Assembly: GCA_002746415.1 (NCBI GenBank)
Contig: NVXD01000003.1
Coordinates: forward strand, 62,001-126,000
DNA: 64,000 bases
From: Flavobacteriaceae bacterium
GTDB taxonomy: Bacteria; Bacteroidota; Bacteroidia; Flavobacteriales; Flavobacteriaceae
Reading direction: 5' to 3'
Under the pieces are notes generated by a model. It worked only from the letters and a program-made list of their open reading frames with translations, did not search any database and was not told the origin of the DNA. The position numbers and the translations under genes are program-made. Shown piece after piece: positions 45,414-53,277 of this stretch (the stretch's first letter is position 1; each line of letters opens with the position of its first letter).

Positions 45414-46040
45414 TTAATTCTTTGTAATGGTTGGTGCGTCTATAATATTCAAGGGGTATCGTTTTTGAATTTGTACTATCCTTTCTTTTAGCTCTTTTTT
45501 TACAATAAGTGACGTTTCAGCTTTTCCATATTGAGTCTCCATATCTGTAAAATTCATTTTAAACAAGCGCTGTGCCTCTCTATTCCGTAATTCATTATAT
45601 GCAGCAACCAGTTCATTTTGGACGGATATATAGGCTCCATAACTCGTCTCTCGATTACTAGCCAATGATATAACAGCTTTAGCAGGGTTGTCTGATGATG
45701 TAGCACTACGTTCACCCTTACAGTATGAGCAATATTCTTCACTGGTACTTAGACTACCACCATTATCAATAAAATCAAGGGCCACGGTTTTTAATTCCTT
45801 TAGTTGAACTAAATTATTATTAGCCATCAGTTTTCCATTACTGTCAAGGAAAATGGCTAAAACATTCCTTTCATACCGCATTACAATTGTAGTATCATTA
45901 TCATTCCATCTGGGTAGCCTCCTGTCTAGACCAGCATTTGTTTCTATAACAGTAGTTACAAGGAAAAAAATTAATAATAGAAAAGCAATATCCGCCATAG
46001 AACCAGCATTTACTTTCGGAACATCTGTTCTTTTACTCAT
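45414..46040 (-). CDS. ExbD/TolR-family protein, duplicate copy
   Basis: A 208-residue paralogue of the ExbD encoded at 47499-48122. One TM helix carries the essential Asp (GSMADIAFLLLIFFLVTT). The periplasmic domain includes YCSYC (a CxxC) and the strongly conserved ETSYGAYISVQNELVAAYNELRN (in part). It is likely translated with the shortened ExbD 9-18 bp downstream. It would form part of a second ExbBD-like complex, but no second exbB is present, so it must borrow the upstream ExbB or a distant one. Confidence 0.87.
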   Translation of the reverse strand: MSKRTDVPKVNAGSMADIAFLLLIFFLVTTVIETNAGLDRRLPRWNDNDTTIVMRYERNVLAIFLDSNGKLMANNNLVQLKELKTVALDFIDNGGSLSTSEEYCSYCKGERSATSSDNPAKAVISLASNRETSYGAYISVQNELVAAYNELRNREAQRLFKMNFTDMETQYGKAETSLIVKKELKERIVQIQKRYPLNIIDAPTITKN

Positions 46041-46223
46041 AATACAGTATTATTTATATGGTTAAAAAAATAAACAAAAACAAAAGAAATGGGACGGTAA
46101 CAATACAATTGACCACTATAAAAACAAAAGTGCACAATCACATCTTCCATATGGAGCTTCAATTTTTATGCCAAAAAAATGTTAAAATAAAAAATAGGAG
46201 GTATTCTAGTATAAAGAATGCTA

Positions 46224-46904
46224 TTAAAGAATGTAAAAAATAATACCTATCCGTAGTGGTCTTAAGTCAAGAGAATCCCCTTCTAAGAGACTTACTTGCT
46301 CATCATACAAGTTGTTTAATGCGTAATAAGCTTGAAAGTTAAACGTGTTATAACCAAAATTAAAAGTTAGTCCATAATGGAACTTTCTAATATCTGAATT
46401 GGTAAAAGATATTTTTTCGGTAGCTGTAATAAACTTGGATCTCCCCTTTAGAACATACCCAAATTTCATTCCAGTATAAATTCTCCAAAATTTATACTCA
46501 GTAGTGTTTGATGTTCTCCATCTAAATTCTATTGGGGCTTCAACTAAGTGTGTTTCAATTTTATTGCGTTTATATACATCACTGCTTTCCAATATGGTAT
46601 ATGCTATTCCATTTGCAGTATCACTTCCTAAAATATTGGTATAATAGGAATTTACTGCGTATCCCAAACCTATTCCCAAGCCTATATTTCTATTTACATT
46701 TAATGGAATGTCTTTGATATAACCAAATTGAAGTCCGTAGGAGAGACTACGTTGTGTAGCGTCTGCAGGTTTGTCTAATAAGAAATTATATGTAATGCCA
46801 ACATAGAATTGGTCTTCTAAATAATTGCCAGTATCAGTAGTATCTGTTTGTGCCCAAGAAGTGGAAATTACACTAAACAAAAAAAAGACAACTAATTTAT
46901 ACAT
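46224..46904 (-). CDS. Outer-membrane beta-barrel protein, PorT-like
   Basis: A 226-residue protein with a signal peptide (ending STSWAQ) and alternating hydrophobic strands typical of an eight-stranded barrel, such as GYIKDIPLNVNRNIGLGIGL and FHYGLTFNFGYNTFN. It ends LRIGIIFYIL. The overall pattern matches PorT/outer-membrane barrel proteins found next to ExbD genes in this phylum. It sits between the two ExbD pairs, just after a terminator, and the downstream 183-bp gap before the second ExbD pair shows nothing I recognise. Confidence 0.75.
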   Translation of the reverse strand: MYKLVVFFLFSVISTSWAQTDTTDTGNYLEDQFYVGITYNFLLDKPADATQRSLSYGLQFGYIKDIPLNVNRNIGLGIGLGYAVNSYYTNILGSDTANGIAYTILESSDVYKRNKIETHLVEAPIEFRWRTSNTTEYKFWRIYTGMKFGYVLKGRSKFITATEKISFTNSDIRKFHYGLTFNFGYNTFNFQAYYALNNLYDEQVSLLEGDSLDLRPLRIGIIFYIL

Positions 46905-46940
46905 AGCTTATAAAGGTAAACTAAATACTCTTTTATATAA

Positions 46941-46972
46941 AAAACGCCCCAAATAATTATTTGGGGCGTTTT
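46941..46972 (-). terminator. Terminator of the exbB-exbD operon
   Basis: A 14-bp perfect stem (AAAACGCCCCAAAT/ATTTGGGGCGTTTT) with an AATT loop. On the minus strand it follows the ExbD gene 46994-47476 and separates the main ExbBD operon from the barrel and duplicate ExbD genes. Confidence 0.9.
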
Positions 46973-46993
46973 AATATTGAGTTAATTGATATG

Positions 46994-47476
46994 CTATTGC
47001 AAATTATTAAATGCATCACCTTGATAGGTAGTGTAATTCACTTTCAAAGCATTCACTCTACGCAATTGTTGCTTAATATCTGAAATGATGCCCATATTGG
47101 CATCTTTATCAACTTTTAAAGCTGTAGTCAATACGTTTTGTAATTCTTGAGGCTTTTTGGCTCTTTCGGACAAAATGTAATCTCCTACTTCATTAACATT
47201 GGCAAATTTATCATTCAATTGTATTCTGGATTCAGTTCCAAATACCTTTTGATAATTTTGAGTAGGCTTCCCTACATAAAGATAGATTACTCTATCTTTC
47301 TTTTCCAATTTCTTAATTTCACTAGCGTTAGGTAAAGTATTCTCTACCATGACATCACTATCCTTCATTACAGTAACCGTCATAAAGAAAAACAAAAGCA
47401 TAAATACAATATCCGGTAGGGATGCTGTAGACACTGCTGGCAACTCCCCACTTTTTTTCTTTGCAAATTTTGACAT
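46994..47476 (-). CDS. exbD: ExbD biopolymer transport protein
   Basis: A 160-residue inner-membrane protein. One TM helix with the proton-path Asp (SLPDIVFMLLFFFMTVT) and a periplasmic domain. With ExbB it uses the proton gradient to drive TonB or a TolA-like partner. It is the last gene of exbB-150aa-exbD-exbD and ends before a strong terminator. It has a shortened paralogue at 45042-45395. Confidence 0.92.
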   Translation of the reverse strand: MSKFAKKKSGELPAVSTASLPDIVFMLLFFFMTVTVMKDSDVMVENTLPNASEIKKLEKKDRVIYLYVGKPTQNYQKVFGTESRIQLNDKFANVNEVGDYILSERAKKPQELQNVLTTALKVDKDANMGIISDIKQQLRRVNALKVNYTTYQGDAFNNLQ

Positions 47477-47498
47477 AATTCTATGTTTTTAGCTTTTA

Positions 47499-48122
47499 TT
47501 AATTAGAGGAAGAAGTTTCAGCTTCGGACAATTTCTGAGGAAATAATCTCTGAATATTTGTCACTTTACCTTTTAAATCCAGTCTCACAGATGCACCCGT
47601 TTTAGGATCCAAATATGTTTCTTCCATTTCAGTAAAATCCATGCCGTACAACCTATTTGCTTCTCTATTACGTAATTCATTATAAGCTGCAACCAACTCA
47701 TTTTGAACCGTTATATACGTGCCATAACTAGTTTCACGATCATTCTTTAAGGAGATAATTGCTTTTGCTGGGTTATCTGACGATTCTACATCTCTTTCTC
47801 CTCTACAATGATCACAATACTCCTCACTACCTACTGGTGCTCCACCATTATCTAAAAAAGCAACCGCTTTTTCTCTCAAATCTCTAATGTCCGTCAATTC
47901 TTCTTCTACCAATAACTGTCCATTCTTATTAATATTAACAGTAAAGATATTTTTCTGACGAATAATTGGCGGATTCTCTGGCGGCTCCATTGGAGGCAAC
48001 ATACGGTCTAATCCTGCATCTGTTGCAATAGTGGTTGTCACTAAGAAAAAGATAAGTAACAAGAACGCAATATCTGCCATAGACCCTGAATCTACCTCTG
48101 GCGGTTTTCCTCTTCTGCTCAT
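47499..48122 (-). CDS. exbD: ExbD-family protein, longer form
   Basis: A 207-residue subunit with the same topology (GSMADIAFLLLIFFLVTTTI) and a larger periplasmic domain containing EEYCDHCRGER, a CxxC, and ETSYGTYITVQNELVAAYNELR (in part). Two ExbD types encoded one after the other are characteristic of Bacteroidota. It lies 22 bp before the smaller ExbD and 12 bp after the 150-residue membrane protein. Its duplicate is at 45414-46040. Confidence 0.92.
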   Translation of the reverse strand: MSRRGKPPEVDSGSMADIAFLLLIFFLVTTTIATDAGLDRMLPPMEPPENPPIIRQKNIFTVNINKNGQLLVEEELTDIRDLREKAVAFLDNGGAPVGSEEYCDHCRGERDVESSDNPAKAIISLKNDRETSYGTYITVQNELVAAYNELRNREANRLYGMDFTEMEETYLDPKTGASVRLDLKGKVTNIQRLFPQKLSEAETSSSN

Positions 48123-48134
48123 AGTTTCTGTTTT

Positions 48135-48587
48135 TTATTTACTAAACATCTTTTTTGCTCCAGGTAAAATCATTGACCCAACAGCAATAACAGTTAATAT
48201 GAGAAACATATTTAAACCTGTTCCAATTCTCCTTATGGTTTTTTCTGAAGTTTCAACACCTTTATTAGACATTTCTTCAATACTCACATCTGTTCCACTA
48301 GCCATTGCCCATGATATAAGGACAATAACTGCAAGACCACCAACTGCAAATAAGGCTTTCTTTAAATTGGCAGAATCCGAAAACAAATTCTTAAATGCGA
48401 AGAACAAACTTGCAATAACCGCAATGGCTAAAAGAAGATATGTTAATATGAACATGAAATTCATAGCACCACTATTGACTGCCTCAGCTGGATTGGCATC
48501 TGAAAACTCTCTGCTTGGAAGCTGAAACCAAAGTATCGCTCCAACCAAGCTAATCACAACCAATGCTATTTTTATAATTTTTTGCAT
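48135..48587 (-). CDS. Membrane protein of the ExbBD operon, 150 aa
   Basis: A small integral protein with about four hydrophobic segments (ALVVISLVGAILWF, FMFILTYLLLAIAVIASLFF, FAVGGLAVIVLISWAMA, GLNMFLILTVIAVGSMILP). I know no function for it, but the same kind of gene is regularly placed between exbB and the exbD genes in this phylum. It is 25 bp after exbB and 12 bp before the first exbD, so it should be part of the same complex or its assembly. Confidence 0.75.
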   Translation of the reverse strand: MQKIIKIALVVISLVGAILWFQLPSREFSDANPAEAVNSGAMNFMFILTYLLLAIAVIASLFFAFKNLFSDSANLKKALFAVGGLAVIVLISWAMASGTDVSIEEMSNKGVETSEKTIRRIGTGLNMFLILTVIAVGSMILPGAKKMFSK

Positions 48588-48612
48588 AATGCTTTAGTAT
48601 TTTAAGTCCAAC

Positions 48613-49386
48613 TTATTTTTTATGGTCAACCAACATATCAATCAAAGTGATTGATGAATCTTCCATATCATTTACAATACTATCAATTTTTGCAATGATA
48701 TAATTATAAAAAATTTGAAGAATAATCGCCACAATAAGACCAAATACTGTTGTCAATAATGCAACTTGTATGTCACCTGCAATAAGTGATGCACTTAAGT
48801 TACCTACAGCAGCAATCTTTTCAAAAGCCTGAATCATACCTATTACAGTACCCATGAAACCAAGCATTGGTGCAATAGCAATAAATAAGGACAACCAAGA
48901 AACGTTTTTCTCTAACTGACCCATCTGTACTCCACCGTAGGAAATAACAGCTTTTTCAGCAGATTCAACGCTTTCACCAGCTCTATCCAATCCTTGATAA
49001 AAGATGGAAGCAACAGGTCCTTTTGTATTTCTACAAACTTCTTTAGCAGCTTCTACACCTCCTGAAGCTAAAGCATCTTCTACTTGTTGCTTTAATTTAG
49101 AAGTATTGGTACTTGCTAAGTTTAAGTATATAATTCTTTCAATTGCCACGGCCAAACCAAGGATCAAACATAAAAGAACAATACCCATGAAACCAGCACC
49201 ACCTTCAATAAATTTTTCTTTTAATACTTGCACAAAACCTTTCTCAGCCTCGGCTCCTTCCTGAAGCGTCACTGCTACAGTAGCTACCGTTGTTGATAGG
49301 CTTGAAACCATTGTTTTTGCGTTTACCGTATTTGTGCTTAGAACAAATAGCCCAGCCATTGCTAGGATTGAGAATAATTTTTTCAT
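48613..49386 (-). CDS. exbB: ExbB/TolQ/MotA-family proton channel protein
   Basis: A 257-residue channel protein. It has an N-terminal signal or extra helix (ILAMAGLFVLSTNTVNA), then a helix at about 65-85 (GIVLLCLILGLAVAIERIIYL, in part), a cytoplasmic part, and the two long C-terminal helices containing the family signature WLSLFIAIAPMLGFMGTVIGM and LLTTVFGLIVAIILQIFYNY (in part). It is the first gene of the operon that energises TonB-dependent import, and would serve receptors such as the two in the 19-27 kb region. Confidence 0.93.
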   Translation of the reverse strand: MKKLFSILAMAGLFVLSTNTVNAKTMVSSLSTTVATVAVTLQEGAEAEKGFVQVLKEKFIEGGAGFMGIVLLCLILGLAVAIERIIYLNLASTNTSKLKQQVEDALASGGVEAAKEVCRNTKGPVASIFYQGLDRAGESVESAEKAVISYGGVQMGQLEKNVSWLSLFIAIAPMLGFMGTVIGMIQAFEKIAAVGNLSASLIAGDIQVALLTTVFGLIVAIILQIFYNYIIAKIDSIVNDMEDSSITLIDMLVDHKK

Positions 49387-49464
49387 TTTTTCAAACTTAA
49401 ATTTAGTTAGTTAATAGGGTTAAAGATAAAAAAAAATTGTAATTAAAAAATTAAAATTTTACAG

Positions 49465-49552
49465 CAGAGAGGAAGGGATTCGAACCCTCGATACACTTTT
49501 GGTGTATACACACTTTCCAGGCGTGCGCCTTCGACCACTCGGCCACCTCTCT
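49465..49552 (-). tRNA. tRNA-Ser (anticodon GGA)
   Basis: Read on the minus strand, the acceptor arms AGAGAGG and CCTCTCT pair fully. The D-region is GGCCGAGTGGTCGAAGGC. The anticodon stem CACGC/GTGTG encloses CTGGAAA, giving anticodon GGA. A long variable arm (class II, as in Ser tRNAs) is built from TATACACC...GTGTAT. The T-arm has GGTTCGAATCC. Discriminator G. It is 78 bp upstream of exbB on the same strand. Confidence 0.95.
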
Positions 49553-49617
49553 AATTACTGTTAAGGGCGAGCAATAAACAAAAAAAATACTAGTAAATAA
49601 AATTTGAAGGGTTAATT

Positions 49618-50646
49618 TTATTGCATTTCTCCACGCAATGAGGTTTCGAATATGGTTTTGAAAGAATTATGGGAAACATTGCTTCCCAATAAATACATTA
49701 ACTTGGTTATTGCTGCCTCTGTTGTAATATCCTTTCCATTAATGATTTGCATTTTTTGAAGCGCTACACTTGTTTCATATTGACCCAAAATAACACCACC
49801 TCCAGAGCACTGGGTAACGTTCACTATATGCAAACCATTATTAATTGCTTTTTTTAATTTAGAAACCAGCCATTCATCAGTTGAGGCATTACCGGCACCA
49901 TAAGTTTCCAAAACCAACGCCTTAAGATTCGGTGCCTCCAAAATACTTTGAAGCACTTCTTTGTTAAGTCCCGGGAATAATTTTAAAATAGCAACATTAT
50001 CGTCCATTTTTTTATGGACAATAAACTTCTTGACTCGTTTTGAATGCCATAAATTCTCATAATTCACTATCAAATGCACACCAGATTCAACCAAGGATGG
50101 GTAATTTAAAGAAGCAAAGGCCTCAAAATGTTCCGCATTTATTTTAGTCGTCCTATTGGCACGGTATAATTTATACTCAAAATAAAGACATACTTCTTGA
50201 ATTATAGGGGCGCCCTTCTTCTTTAAAGAGGCAATTTGTATGCTTGTAATTAAATTCTCTTTAGCATCTGTCCGTAAATCCCCAATAGGCAATTGCGACC
50301 CTGTAAAAATCACTGGTTTGCCCAAATTTTCCAACATATAACTTAATGCAGAAGCTGTATAACTCATTGTATCGCTACCGTGTAAGACTACAAAACCGTC
50401 ATAGCGTTCATAATTTTCCTCAATACTAGTTGCAATAGCGGTCCAATAGGAGGTGTTCATATTGGAGGAATCAATTGGATTCTCAAAAGAAATACTATCA
50501 ATATTACATTCCAACTGATTGAGTTCTGGTATTCTTTCTATAAGGGTATCAAAATCGAAAACTTTTAAAGCTCCAGTTTCATAATCTTTTACCATGCCTA
50601 TGGTTCCGCCGGTATAAATAAGAAGTATGTTCGTTTTCTTTTTCAT
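49618..50646 (-). CDS. ansA: Type I L-asparaginase
   Basis: Hydrolyses L-asparagine to aspartate and ammonia. Cytoplasmic, about 342 residues from the chosen start. The catalytic motifs are IYTGGTIGM (nucleophilic Thr12), VVLHGSDTMSYTASAL with the second Thr and Asp, and the later VLETYGAGNAS. The start giving MKKKTNILLIYTGG is chosen because the upstream ATG would add nine residues and overlap tatD. It follows tatD by 10 bp, probably as one transcript. The product lacks a signal peptide, as expected of type I. Confidence 0.94.
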   Translation of the reverse strand: MKKKTNILLIYTGGTIGMVKDYETGALKVFDFDTLIERIPELNQLECNIDSISFENPIDSSNMNTSYWTAIATSIEENYERYDGFVVLHGSDTMSYTASALSYMLENLGKPVIFTGSQLPIGDLRTDAKENLITSIQIASLKKKGAPIIQEVCLYFEYKLYRANRTTKINAEHFEAFASLNYPSLVESGVHLIVNYENLWHSKRVKKFIVHKKMDDNVAILKLFPGLNKEVLQSILEAPNLKALVLETYGAGNASTDEWLVSKLKKAINNGLHIVNVTQCSGGGVILGQYETSVALQKMQIINGKDITTEAAITKLMYLLGSNVSHNSFKTIFETSLRGEMQ

Positions 50647-50656
50647 TATAAGCTGT

Positions 50657-51424
50657 TTATACACCAAATACATCTTTGGAATTCTGAGTGGTTATTGCCG
50701 CAATATCTTCAATTGGCATTCCATATATAACAGACAGTTTCTCCAACACCTTAATTATATATCCACTTTCATTTCTTTTCCCCCTGTAAGGCACTGGTGC
50801 TAGATAGGGTGAATCTGTTTCTAAAACAATATGTTTTAAATTAAATTGATTTATAAAAGTATCAATTTTACCGTTCTTAAAAGTAACCACACCTCCTATT
50901 CCTAACTTCATATTATAGGATACAGCCTTATGAGCCTGTTCCAGAGTTCCAGTAAAGCAATGAAAAATACCAAATAAATCATTTCCTTTTTCGGCCTCTA
51001 AAACTTCAAATACCTCATCAAAAGCATCACGACAGTGTATCACAATTGGCAGCTTATATTTCTTAGCAAGATTAATTTGAACCCTAAATGCCTCTTGTTG
51101 TTGTTCTAAAAACGTTTTGTCCCAATACAAATCGATTCCAATTTCCCCAATAGCATAGAACTTTCTATTGCTCAACATTTCTTCAACATGAGCTAGTTCT
51201 TCTTTATAACTTTCTTTTACATGTGTTGGATGAAGCCCTGTCATTAAAAATATATTATCAGGAAAGTCTTTTTCCAACTCCAACATGGAAGCAGTATACG
51301 TAGAGTCAATTGCTGGGATAAAAAAACGTTCAACCCCTGCATCTATAGCATTTTGAACTACTTCTTTTCTATCTTCATCAAAAGCTTCACTATATAGATG
51401 CGTATGTGTATCTGTTATAATCAT
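50657..51424 (-). CDS. TatD family metal-dependent hydrolase
   Basis: A 255-residue TIM-barrel metalloenzyme of the TatD DNase/hydrolase family. Metal ligands: ITDTHTHLYSE (two His), AIGEIGIDLYWD (Glu), LPIVIHCRDAFDE (His), GIFHCFTG (His) and LETDSPYLAP (Asp). TatD enzymes act as 3'-5' nucleases, but substrates vary. It starts 38 bp from the divergent retropepsin-like gene and precedes ansA. Confidence 0.94.
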   Translation of the reverse strand: MIITDTHTHLYSEAFDEDRKEVVQNAIDAGVERFFIPAIDSTYTASMLELEKDFPDNIFLMTGLHPTHVKESYKEELAHVEEMLSNRKFYAIGEIGIDLYWDKTFLEQQQEAFRVQINLAKKYKLPIVIHCRDAFDEVFEVLEAEKGNDLFGIFHCFTGTLEQAHKAVSYNMKLGIGGVVTFKNGKIDTFINQFNLKHIVLETDSPYLAPVPYRGKRNESGYIIKVLEKLSVIYGMPIEDIAAITTQNSKDVFGV

Positions 51425-51462
51425 CGCACAAAAATAGGTTTATCTTTGTTAAAAAAGAACAC

Positions 51463-51915
51463 ATGCCCAATCTCAAAAAAATTTTAAAAAAGAAAAAATA
51501 TACCAGAATACCGTTAACCCTAACGGCAACAAACCATTTTGAGATCAATGCAAAAATAAATGGTGTTATAGGTCGGTTTATTTTAGATACTGGTGCCTCC
51601 AACACTTGTGTAGGCTTAGATAAAATAGAATTCTTTAAATTAAGCACCAAAGCATCTAAAACAAAAGCCGCTGGAGCTGGAGCTACCGATATGGAAACAC
51701 AAATTTCCACTAAAAATATCATTGAAATTGGCTCATGGGAACAGAAAAAATTAAAAATTGTCCTGTTTGATTTAATTCATATTAACACTGCTCTTACAGC
51801 ACACAAAGCATTACCCGTGGATGGCATTATTGGTGCTGATATTTTAAAAAAAGGTAAAGCAATAATTGACTATGACACACACTACGTATATCTAAAACAA
51901 AAAAGCTCTAAGTAA
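51463..51915 (+). CDS. Retropepsin-like aspartic protease, single domain
   Basis: A 150-residue protein with the aspartic protease motif FILDTGASNTCVG (Asp42) and, near the C-terminus, the paired hydrophobic-Gly motif VDGIIGADILKKGKAIIDYD, both of clan AA. As one domain it would need to dimerise to form an active site. The N-terminus (KKILKKKKYTRIP) is basic with no signal peptide. A terminator overlaps its stop codon. Target unknown. Confidence 0.82.
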   Translation: MPNLKKILKKKKYTRIPLTLTATNHFEINAKINGVIGRFILDTGASNTCVGLDKIEFFKLSTKASKTKAAGAGATDMETQISTKNIIEIGSWEQKKLKIVLFDLIHINTALTAHKALPVDGIIGADILKKGKAIIDYDTHYVYLKQKSSK

Positions 51916-51929
51916 CACTTAGAGCTTTT
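51901..51929 (+). terminator. Terminator overlapping the retropepsin-like stop
   Basis: A 13-bp stem (AAAAGCTCTAAGT/ACTTAGAGCTTTT) with an AAC loop, followed by further T. The left arm includes the last codons and the TAA itself. The stem is also followed by an A-run complement, so it may serve the convergent odhB as well. Confidence 0.85.
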
Positions 51930-51948
51930 TAAATTTCTTTTTTTATTC

Positions 51949-53151
51949 TTAAAGCTCCAGAGCTTTTTCAATATCGTTATCCATCAACAGCTCAGTTGGA
52001 TTTTCTAATGCCTCTTTTACAGCAACTAAAAAGCTTACAGATTCTTTCCCATCAATAATACGATGATCATAGGATAACGCAACATACATAATTGGGGCAA
52101 TGACCACTTCTCCATCTTTGGCAATTGGTCTTTGTACAATATTGTGCATTCCTAAAATTGCACTTTGCGGAGGGTTGATAATAGGTGTAGACAACATAGA
52201 ACCAAACACCCCACCATTGGTTATGGTAAAGGTTCCTCCAGTCATTTCATCTACTGTAATCTCCCCTTCTCTAGCACGTATTGCCAATCTTTTTACCTCG
52301 GCTTCAACACCCCTAAAAGTTAGGTTTTCTGCATTTCTAATTACTGGCACCATTAGCCCTTTAGGCCCAGATACAGCAATACTTATATCAGAGAAATCAA
52401 AGGTTATCATTTCCTTACCATCAATCATGGAATTAACTGATGGGAACAACTCCAATCCTCTTACAACTGCCTTGGTAAAGAATGACATAAATCCCAAACC
52501 AACACCATGCTTCTCCTTAAAGGTTTCCTTATACTGCTTTCTTAACTCAAAAATAGGTGACATGTCCACTTCATTAAAAGTGGTCAACATTGCCGTTTCA
52601 TTTTTGACCATAACCAAACGTTCTGCCACTTTTCTACGTAACATGGAAAGCTTTGAACGAGATTGCCCTCTTTCACCAGAAGTTGTCCCCATGGATGGTA
52701 CTGCTTTTACCGCATCGTCCTTGGTTATCCTACCATCTTTTCCTGTACCCTTTATGGTTGCCCCATCTAATCCTCTTTCTGCTAATATCTTTTTAGCTGC
52801 TGGAGATGCCGTACCAGTTGCATAAGATTCTTTTGCTACGACAGTTTTCACTTCTTCTTTCTTCTCAACTACAGTAGTTGCGACAGTTTCTTTGGCACCA
52901 CCTTCAGGTTTAGACGCGCTAGTGTCTATTAAACACACCACTGCACCAACAGCTACGGCATCACCTTCTTCTGCTTTTAAAGTTATGGTTCCACTTTCTT
53001 CTGCTGGAAGTTCCAAAGTTGCCTTGTCCGAATCTACTTCGGCAATGGCTTGATCTTTTTCAACATAATCTCCGTCTTCAACCAACCAAGTTGCTATTTC
53101 TACTTCTGTTATTGACTCTCCCGGAGAGGGAACCTTCATTTCTAAAATCAT
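51949..53151 (-). CDS. odhB: Dihydrolipoyl succinyltransferase (E2 of 2-oxoglutarate dehydrogenase)
   Basis: TCA-cycle enzyme transferring the succinyl group to CoA. The 400 residues contain one lipoyl domain ([13 protein letters not shown] with the lipoylated Lys), a peripheral subunit-binding domain ([21 protein letters not shown], in part) and the catalytic domain ending [15 protein letters not shown] with the active-site His and Asp. It follows sucA by 126 bp on the same strand. E3 is not in this window, as is common since E3 is shared among complexes. Confidence 0.96.
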   Translation of the reverse strand: MILEMKVPSPGESITEVEIATWLVEDGDYVEKDQAIAEVDSDKATLELPAEESGTITLKAEEGDAVAVGAVVCLIDTSASKPEGGAKETVATTVVEKKEEVKTVVAKESYATGTASPAAKKILAERGLDGATIKGTGKDGRITKDDAVKAVPSMGTTSGERGQSRSKLSMLRRKVAERLVMVKNETAMLTTFNEVDMSPIFELRKQYKETFKEKHGVGLGFMSFFTKAVVRGLELFPSVNSMIDGKEMITFDFSDISIAVSGPKGLMVPVIRNAENLTFRGVEAEVKRLAIRAREGEITVDEMTGGTFTITNGGVFGSMLSTPIINPPQSAILGMHNIVQRPIAKDGEVVIAPIMYVALSYDHRIIDGKESVSFLVAVKEALENPTELLMDNDIEKALEL

Positions 53152-53277
53152 CGTTACTTAATTTTATTGTAAACTGTTGTTTGTAATTTATTGTTAATTC
53201 CCTTGTTTTACCACTTGACGTTCTTCAACAAGGAAAGCATTATATTTTAATATGCAAACAAATTTTTTCATTCTTAT

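Noticed and set aside
46058-46243. 61-residue plus-strand frame between the barrel and ExbD genes
   Set aside because: Overlaps the end of the barrel gene on the other strand; Lys/Asn-rich AT-driven frame without motif.
49392-49399. TAAGTTTG (minus strand) as an exbB promoter
   Set aside because: It is only 6 bp from the exbB start codon and lacks a TTG at the right distance.
52100-52825. 241-residue plus-strand open frame
   Set aside because: Lies wholly opposite odhB, whose domains and catalytic residues are complete. The translation has no recognisable motif.
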